From JAWLCQ01 sp041687095 (GTDB lineage Bacteria; Planctomycetota; Phycisphaerae; SM23-33): 5,031 bases of DNA. Location of the stretch: assembly GCA_041687095.1 (NCBI GenBank), contig JAWLCQ010000273.1:1-5031 (forward strand), given 5' to 3'. Below are positions 1 to 4,544 of this stretch, one piece after another. The notes beneath the pieces were generated by a model that was not told where the DNA came from, ran no database searches, and saw only the letters and a list, made by a program, of their open reading frames with translations. The translations under genes were made by a program, and so were the position numbers. Within the stretch, counting starts at the first letter, position 1; every line of letters starts with the position of its first letter.

Positions 1-16
1 GTGCAAAACAAACCCA
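1..16 (+). repeat. A-rich core repeat, copy 1
   Basis: First of at least seven copies of a short core, GTGCAAAACAAACCCA in this copy, scattered over the first 650 bases. The A-rich core stands out sharply from its GC-rich surroundings. The window begins inside or at the edge of this copy, so its left flank cannot be judged. No gene is visible around it. Confidence 0.6.
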
Positions 17-115
17 GACTGACCCACGGCGAGCGAAACGGGGACTGGCTCCGCAGGGGCGTGCCGTTCGCCCCGGAGGTGCCTGTCCCCCTTTCGCGGT
101 CCCACTCGCACCGAC

Positions 116-132
116 CGTGCAAAACAAACCCA
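116..132 (+). repeat. A-rich core repeat, copy 2
   Basis: CGTGCAAAACAAACCCA, identical to the first copy over 16 bases. It is preceded by CACCGAC, which resembles the CCCGATC and CCAAC sequences found before other copies. The shared sequence therefore extends a few bases left of the core, giving roughly CCGAYCGTGC followed by the core. Confidence 0.65.
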
Positions 133-150
133 TCTCGCCTCCTCTCAACC

Positions 151-243
151 ATCGAAAACAAACCCACGTGCGCGCCCAACCGTGCGGAACGAACCCGGCG
201 CAGACTATTCCGAGTTTCGCCCCTTCCGCCCCTCTCCTCGCGG
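151..243 (+). repeat. 93-bp composite repeat unit, copy 1 (two cores)
   Basis: This unit holds an A-rich core (CGAAAACAAACCCA from 153), then a GC-shifted variant core (TGCGGAACGAACCC from 183), then GCGCAGACTATTCCGA and a pyrimidine-rich tail. It aligns without gaps to 486-578, at a constant offset of 335. The cores and the GCGCAG-TATTCCGA block are the best conserved parts; the spacer between the cores and the tail differ more. No coding signal is seen. Confidence 0.7.
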
Positions 244-268
244 CACAGGCATCTGCACATCCGGGAGA

Positions 269-443
269 ATCAGCGGGGATGAACGCGGATGAACGCAGAT
301 ACGGCAAGGGCAGGGATGCAGGGGATGCAGGGGATCGGGGGGTAAAGGCTTGGAGGGCAGAGGGTTCCGCGAACTGCCTGTCCTGCTTCTTGTTCTGCTT
401 CTTGTCATGCTTCTTCTCCTGATCCGCGTTCATCCCCGCTCAT
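269..443 (+). repeat. Inverted repeat enclosing a 12-bp tandem tract
   Basis: The left arm (269-292) and right arm (420-443) are reverse complements at 22 of 24 positions, with a perfect 19-bp core (AGCGGGGATGAACGCGGAT at 272-290). The left arm is extended by a second GATGAACGC unit. Between the arms, a 9-bp unit GATGCAGGG is doubled near 315-332. A run of 12-bp imperfect units of the type CTTCTTGTTCTG follows (386-397, 398-409 and 410-421, with a weaker one at 374-385). On the minus strand the tract would read as Q/K-rich tetrapeptides, but no start codon and Shine-Dalgarno sequence support a gene. It is best read as an extragenic repeat element. Confidence 0.6.
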
Positions 444-485
444 CTTCGGGTGGTGCAGAGACCGACGCTCCCACTGGGAGAGGAC

Positions 486-578
486 CTCGAAAACAAACCC
501 ACTGGCACACCCGATCCTGCGGAACGAACCCAGCGCAGATTATTCCGATTGTGGACCCTCCCTCCCCTCTCCCTGTGG
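486..578 (+). repeat. 93-bp composite repeat unit, copy 2 (two cores)
   Basis: Gap-free second copy of the unit at 151-243. The core CGAAAACAAACCCA starts at 488, the variant core TGCGGAACGAACCC at 518, then GCGCAGATTATTCCGAT and a pyrimidine-rich tail ending in CCCTGTGG. Every landmark is displaced by exactly 335 bases from copy 1. The unit was therefore copied as a whole rather than assembled from independent cores. Confidence 0.7.
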
Positions 579-635
579 GAAGACGATGTCCCGCAGCGGC
601 GGAGGAGGGAGCCCGCGACCACCGCAGCGCCCGAT

Positions 636-652
636 CGCGCAAAACAAACCCA
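636..652 (+). repeat. A-rich core repeat, last copy
   Basis: CGCGCAAAACAAACCCA, preceded by GCCCGAT as in the other copies. It is a single core without the variant partner core. The sequence from here to 827 has no recognisable gene. It contains a small AT-rich patch (CTATA-GTTAT-TATAG at 711-725) and otherwise unremarkable GC-rich DNA. Confidence 0.6.
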
Positions 653-827
653 CTTTCGCCAGGGGCGGCGAGCGTGCACTTGCCGACCTTTCCTCTTCAT
701 GAATCTCCCTCTATAGTTATTATAGTAGGCAACCAAGTGTCCACTCACCGGTTATTGCCTCTTCCCTGCGGATCGCTACCATTCGTTTGGCGACGGCTTC
801 GGGTTTCGCCGCCGGCAGCGCAGAGGA

Positions 828-986
828 CGCAGCGCGGGCTACGCCCGCTCCCAATTTCGATTTACGATTTGCGATTTTCGATTGGGCTGTCGCCGTTACC
901 ACGGCCCCAATCGAAGTGAGCGCCGTTTGAGGACCGGGAAACATCCTCGGAAAAGCGAGGATCTTGCGCGTTTGCAGTGCAGAGGG
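828..986 (+). repeat. Composite dispersed repeat, copy A (uninterrupted)
   Basis: A 159-bp element just upstream of the marC-family gene. In order it has: a hairpin GCGGGC-TAC-GCCCGC (834-848); a 7-bp tandem tract of CGATTTN units (858-885); a hairpin TTCGATTGGG...CCCAATCGAA with its arms at about 877-886 and 906-915; GCGCCGTTTGAGGACCGGG; a hairpin ATCCTCG-GAAAAG-CGAGGAT (943-962); and TTGCGCGTTTGCAGT. Copy B, downstream of the same gene, matches it at roughly 90% by eye with the same three hairpins. Copy A lacks the 143-bp insertion found in copy B and so serves as an empty site. Confidence 0.8.
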
Positions 987-1093
987 ATACGGGTCGCGCT
1001 CTCCGGAACTGGATCCTCTCCCCTCTGCGATCCTTGCGCCCTTGGCGGCGAGGGCGAAAGGGTCCGGAAGCAGTCCCTAATCGCAGGTGCATC

Positions 1094-1732
1094 ATGGACT
1101 GGAACGCCATTCGGACATTCATCGAAGCCTCCGTCAGCGTCTTCGCCATCCTCAACCCGATCGGCGGGCTGCCGACGTTCGTGGGCCTGACGGCCGACAT
1201 GGCCGCCCCGCAGCGGCGGAGGCTGTTCCGCCTGGCGGGGCTGACGTCGCTGGCGATCATCGTGGTGATGGCCCTGGCGGGGCAGGTGCTGCTCGAGGAG
1301 GTCTTCCAGATCACGCTGGACCAGTTCGCCTTCGCCGGGGGGCTGCTGCTGGTGGTGGTGGGAATCCGCAACCTGCTGGAGCCCCCCCAGCCCCGCCACC
1401 AGGAGCCGCTCCCCGAGGGCGACTGGGAGACCGAGTCCATCCGCCTGGCCGTCTCGCCCATCGCCATCCCGCTGCTGACGGGCCCGGGGAGCATCGTGAA
1501 CGTCATGCTGATCGTCAGCGCGCACGGGCGGCTGTTCGCGCTGGGGGCGGTGCTGGCGGCGTTCGTGTTCGTGCTGCTGGTGCTCAACTACACGCACGTG
1601 ATCTACCGCCTCATGGGCCGCATCGGGGCGCTGGCCATCGGGCGGGTGATGCAGATCTTCATCGTCGCCATCGGGGTAAAGTTCTGCTTCCGCTCGCTGG
1701 CGGTGGCGTTCCCGGCCCTGGTGGGCCCGTGA
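1094..1732 (+). CDS. MarC-family integral membrane protein
   Basis: Encodes 212 residues, the usual length for the MarC (UPF0056/SnatA-type) family of inner-membrane proteins. Two family hallmarks are visible: an N-terminal NPIGGLPTFVGLT segment (residues 21-33) and the internal AVSPIAIPLLTGPGSI segment (119-134). Hydrophobic stretches near residues 8-32, 46-66, 76-95, 118-142, 147-169 and 180-205 give the expected six membrane helices, with a charged loop around 96-117. The start ATG is preceded by AGGTG at 1085-1089. The frame is open further upstream, but that extension runs into copy A of the dispersed repeat and has no family similarity. The function is poorly defined: the multiple-antibiotic-resistance link is historical, and some relatives are reported as amino-acid transporters. 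No partner gene is adjacent; the gene sits alone between two repeat copies and ends in TGA. No clear promoter was found. Confidence 0.9.
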   Translation: MDWNAIRTFIEASVSVFAILNPIGGLPTFVGLTADMAAPQRRRLFRLAGLTSLAIIVVMALAGQVLLEEVFQITLDQFAFAGGLLLVVVGIRNLLEPPQPRHQEPLPEGDWETESIRLAVSPIAIPLLTGPGSIVNVMLIVSAHGRLFALGAVLAAFVFVLLVLNYTHVIYRLMGRIGALAIGRVMQIFIVAIGVKFCFRSLAVAFPALVGP

Positions 1733-1751
1733 GGACCGGGGGAGAGGTTCG

Positions 1752-2062
1752 CGCAGCGCGGGCGGCGCCCGCCCCCAGTTTCGATTTTCGACTTTCGATT
1801 TTCGTAACCGTTCACGGGACGGTGGGAACGGGTGCCACCCTCAAGCCGCATGCTGTTTGCGGCTTGGGGGTGTTGCGCCTGCCACGCCGTAGCACCCCCA
1901 AGCGGCAAACAACGCCGCTTGAGGGTGGCACCCCGTGAACGGTTACCGATTTTCGATTGGGCTGTCGCCCCTGCCACGGCCCCAATCGAAGCGAGCGCCG
2001 TTTGAGGACCGGGGGAACATCCTCGCAAAAGCGAGGACCTTGCGCGTTTGCAGTACAGAGGG
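1752..2062 (+). repeat. Composite dispersed repeat, copy B (interrupted)
   Basis: Second copy of the 828-986 element, starting 20 bp after the marC-family stop. The left part, 1752-1804, matches 828-880 without gaps. The right part, from 1956, matches copy A from 881 with about 8 substitutions and one 1-base gap. The offset jumps from 924 to 1075, which places 151 extra bases in this copy. The three hairpins are preserved: GCGGGC-GGC-GCCCGC at 1758-1772, TTCGATTGGG...CCCAATCGAA at about 1952-1990, and TCCTCGC-AAAA-GCGAGGA at 2020-2037. The last stem loses one outer pair relative to copy A but gains an inner C-G pair, so its length is kept. Confidence 0.8.
1804..1946. mobile_element. 143-bp REPIN/MITE-like palindromic element
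   Basis: Perfect 15-bp terminal inverted repeats (GTAACCGTTCACGGG at 1804-1818; complement at 1932-1946) are followed inward by a perfect 16-bp pair (GGTGCCACCCTCAAGC at 1831-1846; complement at 1917-1932). An inner pair matches at 17 of 18 positions (1855-1872 with 1893-1910). The left side has about 12 extra bases (1819-1830), giving a bulge. Each half is also a hairpin: 1836-1847 with 1861-1872, and 1893-1906 with 1914-1927. The element is thus two hairpin arms in inverted orientation. CGATTTTC flanks it on both sides (1796-1803, 1947-1954), and copy A of the host repeat has this octamer once at the matching place. It has no coding capacity, so any transposase must act in trans. REPIN and MITE are the two models; the target duplication favours a MITE, the paired-hairpin structure a REPIN. 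Confidence 0.75.
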
Positions 2063-2068
2063 GCGCCA

Positions 2069-2099
2069 AGGCGGCAATGGCCTCTGCGGGAGGCCGCCT
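2069..2099 (+). other. GC-rich hairpin between repeat copy B and the tRNA promoter
   Basis: AGGCGGC (2069-2075) pairs with GCCGCCT (2093-2099). An overlapping alternative, GGCCTC (2079-2084) with GAGGCC (2090-2095) around a 5-nt loop, competes with it. No T-run follows, so this is not a typical intrinsic terminator. It lies about 50 bp before the tRNA promoter and may be the edge of the repeat or a transcription boundary. Confidence 0.35.
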
Positions 2100-2151
2100 C
2101 GGGGGCGAATCCCGGGGGACGGGATTTTTCCGGTCCGGGCGTGAAAGGGGT

Positions 2152-2180
2152 TTGACAAGCCGTTCGCGAGGGCCTAGACT
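2152..2180 (+). promoter_or_regulatory. Sigma-70-type promoter for tRNA-Leu
   Basis: A perfect TTGACA (-35, 2152-2157) and TAGACT (-10, 2175-2180) are separated by exactly 17 bases. Transcription would start near 2187, giving a leader of about 19 bases before the tRNA at 2206. It is the strongest consensus match in the window and is placed as expected for a stable RNA gene. Confidence 0.8.
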
Positions 2181-2205
2181 CATGAATTCGGGAGTCCCCA
2201 ACCAC

Positions 2206-2290
<85 letters not shown>

Positions 2291-2308
2291 GTGAGTTTGC
2301 GCAGGCGC

Positions 2309-2326
2309 TGCCGGAGTTTTCCGGCA
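2309..2326 (+). terminator. Short hairpin just downstream of tRNA-Leu
   Basis: TGCCGGA (2309-2315) pairs with TCCGGCA (2320-2326) around the loop GTTT, 19 bases after the tRNA. No T-run follows, so it could be a 3' processing or weak termination structure rather than a strong intrinsic terminator. Confidence 0.35.
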
Positions 2327-2331
2327 TTGGG

Positions 2332-2385
2332 AAGGCTGGAGGTCGGACGCGGCATAAAGCGTGTCGGACTGCCAGCCTTTCTCTT
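2332..2385 (+). terminator. Possible terminator after tRNA-Leu
   Basis: AAGGCTGG (2332-2339) is complementary to CCAGCCTT (2372-2379), and the second arm runs into the pyrimidine tail TTTCTCTT (2378-2385). The 32-nt loop contains further partial pairing between GACGC and GCGTGTC. The tail is T-rich but interrupted by C, and the loop is long, so this is only a moderate candidate for the end of the tRNA transcript. Confidence 0.4.
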
Positions 2386-2424
2386 GCGCGCGGCATAAAT
2401 CCGCTGAAATGCGGTCGTTGCGAC

Positions 2425-2453
2425 TTGCGATTTGGCCTTTCCCATGCGATAAT
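2425..2453 (+). promoter_or_regulatory. Promoter-like pair before the two small genes
   Basis: TTGCGA (2425-2430) and GATAAT (2448-2453) are separated by exactly 17 bases. The predicted start of transcription, about 2460, is only some 8 bases before the first ATG at 2468. Use of that ATG would therefore be nearly leaderless. The in-frame ATG codons at 2492 and 2516 would have longer leaders. Confidence 0.5.
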
Positions 2454-2467
2454 GGCCAGGGTAGTTC

Positions 2468-2773
2468 ATGGAAGCATCGACGCAGATCAGCATGTCGGAG
2501 ACTGGGCAGGTACCCATGTCCGAGATTCAAACGGCCGACCCGTCGGGTGGATCGCTGGTGACGACGTCCTCCGAAGCGTTGAACGTGGAGGAGGCCCTCA
2601 TTCAGGCGCTTGAGGCGACGAGCGAGGAGTTGCAGCACACCGAGTGCTTCGACTCCGAAGAGCGCGCCGAACTCTACACCATCCTGAAGACCCTCATCGC
2701 CGATACCCAGACCCACCAGCAGATCGTGGGCCAGTGGGTCCCCGCGGCCCCGAAGGAGTCGAGCGATGCTTGA
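2468..2773 (+). CDS. Small helical protein of unknown function, first of a pair
   Basis: Encodes 101 residues from the first ATG; in-frame alternatives are Met9 (2492) and Met17 (2516). CAGGG at 2457-2461 could serve the first start, but it falls on the predicted transcription start. GCAGG at 2506-2510 lies before Met17. Residues 1-38 are polar and rich in Ser/Thr, probably disordered. Residues about 39-57 and 63-91 are predicted by eye as two amphipathic helices joined by a CFDSEE turn, ending in QWVPAAPKESSDA. I do not recognise the family. The helix pair and a His four residues after an acid (D79, H83) recall the downstream protein. The TGA stop lies inside the next gene (8-nt overlap), which implies co-transcription and coupled translation. 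That linkage, rather than any motif, is the main evidence that it is real. Confidence 0.65.
   Translation: MEASTQISMSETGQVPMSEIQTADPSGGSLVTTSSEALNVEEALIQALEATSEELQHTECFDSEERAELYTILKTLIADTQTHQQIVGQWVPAAPKESSDA
2753..2758 (+). promoter_or_regulatory. Shine-Dalgarno site of the second small gene
   Basis: AAGGAG, 7 bases before the ATG at 2766, lies inside the coding sequence of the first small gene. It is the best ribosome binding site in the window. It fixes the second gene's start and supports re-initiation after the upstream stop at 2771-2773. Confidence 0.75.
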
Positions 2774-2957
2774 CGACGCCTTCCTTCGCGATCGCTTCGA
2801 GCAACTCCTCACCCAGCAGCGCCGCGCCGAAGGCTTCTACGCCTCCATGCTCGACCGCACCCCCGATCCCGCCCGCCGCGAGCAGCTCGAACAGATCCAC
2901 CGCGAGAAGCGCCGCCACATCCTCCTGACGGAACGCATGCTCGAAATCCTGGGCTAA
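2766..2957 (+). CDS. Small two-helix protein, ferritin-like in pattern
   Basis: Encodes 63 residues, starting at an ATG with a strong AAGGAG 7 bases upstream and overlapping the preceding gene by 8 nt. The chain is almost all helix: residues about 5-30, a TPDPAR turn (32-37), then about 38-62. The pattern AEGFY...DRTPDPARREQLEQIHREKRRH resembles half of a rubrerythrin/ferritin-like bundle. However, the metal-ligand positions expected from that family look replaced: Gln18 stands where a Glu would precede Tyr25, and Lys48 stands three residues before His51. A diiron enzyme is therefore unlikely. The ferritin-like relation is an inference from pattern only; a generic helical hairpin that dimerises, possibly with the upstream product, fits equally well. 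Its TAA stop overlaps the prfA stop on the other strand. Confidence 0.7.
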   Translation: MLDDAFLRDRFEQLLTQQRRAEGFYASMLDRTPDPARREQLEQIHREKRRHILLTERMLEILG

Positions 2958-4063
2958 TCCCCCCAGTGCGCCAGCCGCTGGGCGCGGTCGCGGGCGATGA
3001 GGGCGTCGGTCAACTCGTCCAGGTCCCCGGAGAGAATTCGGTCGAGGTTGAAGTTCGCCCCCTCCTGCCCCTCCCCCTTGAGCCGGTGATCCGTGCAGCG
3101 ATTCTGGGGGAAGTTGTACGTGCGGACCCGCTGCGAGCGGTCGCCCGAGCCGATCATCGCCTTGCGGGCGGCGGATTCGACGGCGAACTGCTGCTGGCGG
3201 AAGTGCTCGTACACCCGCGCCGTCAGGATCTGCCGGGCCTTGGCGCGGTTCTTGTGCTGGGACTTCTCATCCCGCATCGACACCGTGATGCCCGTCGGGA
3301 GATGCTCCAGCCGGATCGCCGACTCCACCTTGTTCACGTTCTGCCCCCCGGGTCCCCCGGCGCGGGAGGTGAACTCGTCGACGTCCTTGGCCCAGTCGAT
3401 GTCGATCTCGATGTTCTTGGGCTCGGGGAGGACGGCCACGGTGGCGGCGGAGGTGTGGATGCGGCCCTGGGCTTCGGTCTTGGGGACGCGCTGCACGCGG
3501 TGCCCCCCGCCCTCGTACCCCAGGTGCGACCACACGCCCTCGCCCTTGACGTTCACCACCACCTCGCGCAGCCCCCCCAGCTCGGTGGGGCTGGCGGAGA
3601 GGATCTCGAACGACCACCCGTGCCGTTCCCCGAAGTGGCGGTACATGTCCAGCAGGTCGGCGGCGAAGAGGGCGGCCTCGTCCCCGCCAGTGCCGGCGCG
3701 GATCTCGAGGATGACGGAGTCGATGTCGGCGTCCTGGCTCATGACGAGCAGGCCCTTGACCTCGTCGAGGGCCTCCTCGCACCGTTCGCGGAGGTCATCG
3801 GCCTCGGCGTGGGCGAGTTCGCGGAGGTCGGCGTCGGCGGCGGGGTCGTTGGCGACGGCGTGGGCCTGCTGCAGCTCGTCCTGGAGCTTGCAGTAGTGCT
3901 GGTAGGGCACGACGACGCGTTCGAGCTGGGCCCGCTCCTTGGCGAGGGCGACGATGCGCGTGGCGTTGGAGGCCACCGACGGATCGTTCATCAGCTCCCC
4001 GACCTCCGCGTAGCGGCGGTTGAGTTCGTCGAGCTTCGCGATGAGGGTATCGGGCTGGTTCAT
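2954..4063 (-). CDS. prfA: Peptide chain release factor 1 (RF1)
   Basis: Encodes 369 residues, close to the family norm of about 360. RF1 recognises UAA and UAG in the ribosomal A site and triggers peptide release. The coiled N-terminal domain covers roughly residues 1-110, followed by IRAGTGGDEAALFAADL (121-137). The codon-recognition tripeptide is PKT at 194-196 in HRVQRVPKTEAQGRIHTSA; PxT is the RF1 signature, whereas RF2 has SPF. The catalytic GGQ is at 239-241 in RAGGPGGQNVNK, where the Gln is normally methylated by PrmC. No prmC gene follows; a convergent small gene is there instead. The start MNQPDTL fits the family, although the upstream sequence (GGACTCCC before ATG) gives only a weak Shine-Dalgarno. 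It lies 211 nt after rpmE on the same strand. The stop codon is TAG (2954-2956), overlapping the TAA of the opposite gene. Confidence 0.97.
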   Translation of the reverse strand: MNQPDTLIAKLDELNRRYAEVGELMNDPSVASNATRIVALAKERAQLERVVVPYQHYCKLQDELQQAHAVANDPAADADLRELAHAEADDLRERCEEALDEVKGLLVMSQDADIDSVILEIRAGTGGDEAALFAADLLDMYRHFGERHGWSFEILSASPTELGGLREVVVNVKGEGVWSHLGYEGGGHRVQRVPKTEAQGRIHTSAATVAVLPEPKNIEIDIDWAKDVDEFTSRAGGPGGQNVNKVESAIRLEHLPTGITVSMRDEKSQHKNRAKARQILTARVYEHFRQQQFAVESAARKAMIGSGDRSQRVRTYNFPQNRCTDHRLKGEGQEGANFNLDRILSGDLDELTDALIARDRAQRLAHWGD

Positions 4064-4151
4064 GGGAGTCCGGGGGGTCGTTGACGGTGCGCAGGACGGA
4101 GGGCGGACGTGTCAGACGCCTGACGGGTCACGGGGAGGCCGGGGGCGGTCC

Positions 4152-4171
4152 AGAGGACGTCTCGGTCCTCT
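4152..4171 (-). other. Hairpin in the rpmE-prfA spacer
   Basis: AGAGGAC (4152-4158) pairs perfectly with GTCCTCT (4165-4171) around a 6-nt loop. A smaller hairpin, GTCAG-ACGC-CTGAC, lies at 4111-4124. Both would form in the RNA leader between rpmE and prfA. They may protect or attenuate the transcript; there is no T-run to mark termination. Confidence 0.35.
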
Positions 4172-4221
4172 CCGCGCACTGGGCTGGCCTCTCGGGGCGC
4201 CCGCCGCGCCCGGACACGACG

Positions 4222-4254
4222 ACGCCGGCGAGCCCCTGGGGGGACCGCCGGCGT
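4222..4254 (-). terminator. GC-rich hairpin downstream of rpmE
   Basis: ACGCCGGCG (4222-4230) is a perfect complement of CGCCGGCGT (4246-4254) around a 15-nt loop, about 20 nt past the rpmE stop. On the minus-strand transcript no U-tract follows, so it could be a pause site, an RNA-stability hairpin, or a Rho-assisted end or attenuator that sets the rpmE-to-prfA ratio. Confidence 0.4.
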
Positions 4255-4274
4255 GCGGGGGGAGGTCTACAGCT

Positions 4275-4511
4275 CTACTTCTGGGCCTTCTTCTCGGGCT
4301 TCTTGAAGTAGTCGCCGCCGAACTTGCGCTGGAACTTCTCGACGCGCCCGGCGGTGTCCATCAGCTTCTGCCGGCCCGTGTAGAACGGATGGCAGGCGGC
4401 GCAGATGTCCGTCTGGATGTCCGAGCCCAGCGTGGACCGCGTCTTGAACGTGTTCCCGCACGCGCACTTCACATTGACTTCAGCATACTTCGGATGGATT
4501 TCGGCCTTCAT
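4275..4511 (-). CDS. rpmE: 50S ribosomal protein bL31
   Basis: Encodes 78 residues, the normal size for bL31, a protein of the large ribosomal subunit located near the central protuberance. It opens with MKAEIHPKYAEVNVKCACGNTF and includes THE family-typical GSDIQTDICAACHPFYTGRQKLMDTAGRVEKF. Cys16, Cys18, Cys37 and Cys40 form the zinc-binding set, so this is the zinc-containing (C+) form. The C-terminal tail KKPEKKAQK is Lys-rich. The start is fixed by the conserved N-terminus and by GAGGTGG 4 bases upstream (4516-4522). The frame continues 32 codons further into repeat DNA, but that extension is not bL31-like. prfA follows on the same strand, an arrangement known in many bacteria. The stop is TAG. 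A promoter candidate lies 34-62 bases upstream of the start. Confidence 0.96.
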   Translation of the reverse strand: MKAEIHPKYAEVNVKCACGNTFKTRSTLGSDIQTDICAACHPFYTGRQKLMDTAGRVEKFQRKFGGDYFKKPEKKAQK

Positions 4512-4544
4512 GGTTCCACCTCGTGGGTTGAATATAGACCCGGT

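Noticed and set aside
1..652. Possible CRISPR array from the repeated A-rich cores
   Set aside because: The spacing is irregular (from about 30 to over 200 bases), the cores are short and vary, and no cas genes are present.
350..919. + strand open frame of 189 codons in the left repeat region
   Set aside because: It translates the dispersed repeats themselves, has no Shine-Dalgarno, and its composition changes with each repeat block.
862..1597. Long minus-strand open frames over the marC region
   Set aside because: They are antisense to a clear MarC-family gene, with low-complexity His/Gln/Arg or Ser/Thr composition and no membrane or enzyme motif.
1733..1772. Terminator of the marC-family gene at GCGGGC-GGC-GCCCGC
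   Set aside because: The hairpin is part of the dispersed repeat, being present in copy A upstream of the gene too, and has no following T-run.
1087..1938. + strand open frame of 283 codons overlapping marC
   Set aside because: A frame-shifted shadow of marC, very rich in Ala/Gly/Arg/Pro, that runs on into the palindromic element.
2966..4084. Long + strand open frame of 372 codons
   Set aside because: It lies antisense to prfA, is biased to Gly/Val/Leu, and arises from high-GC codon use of the real gene; no family resemblance.
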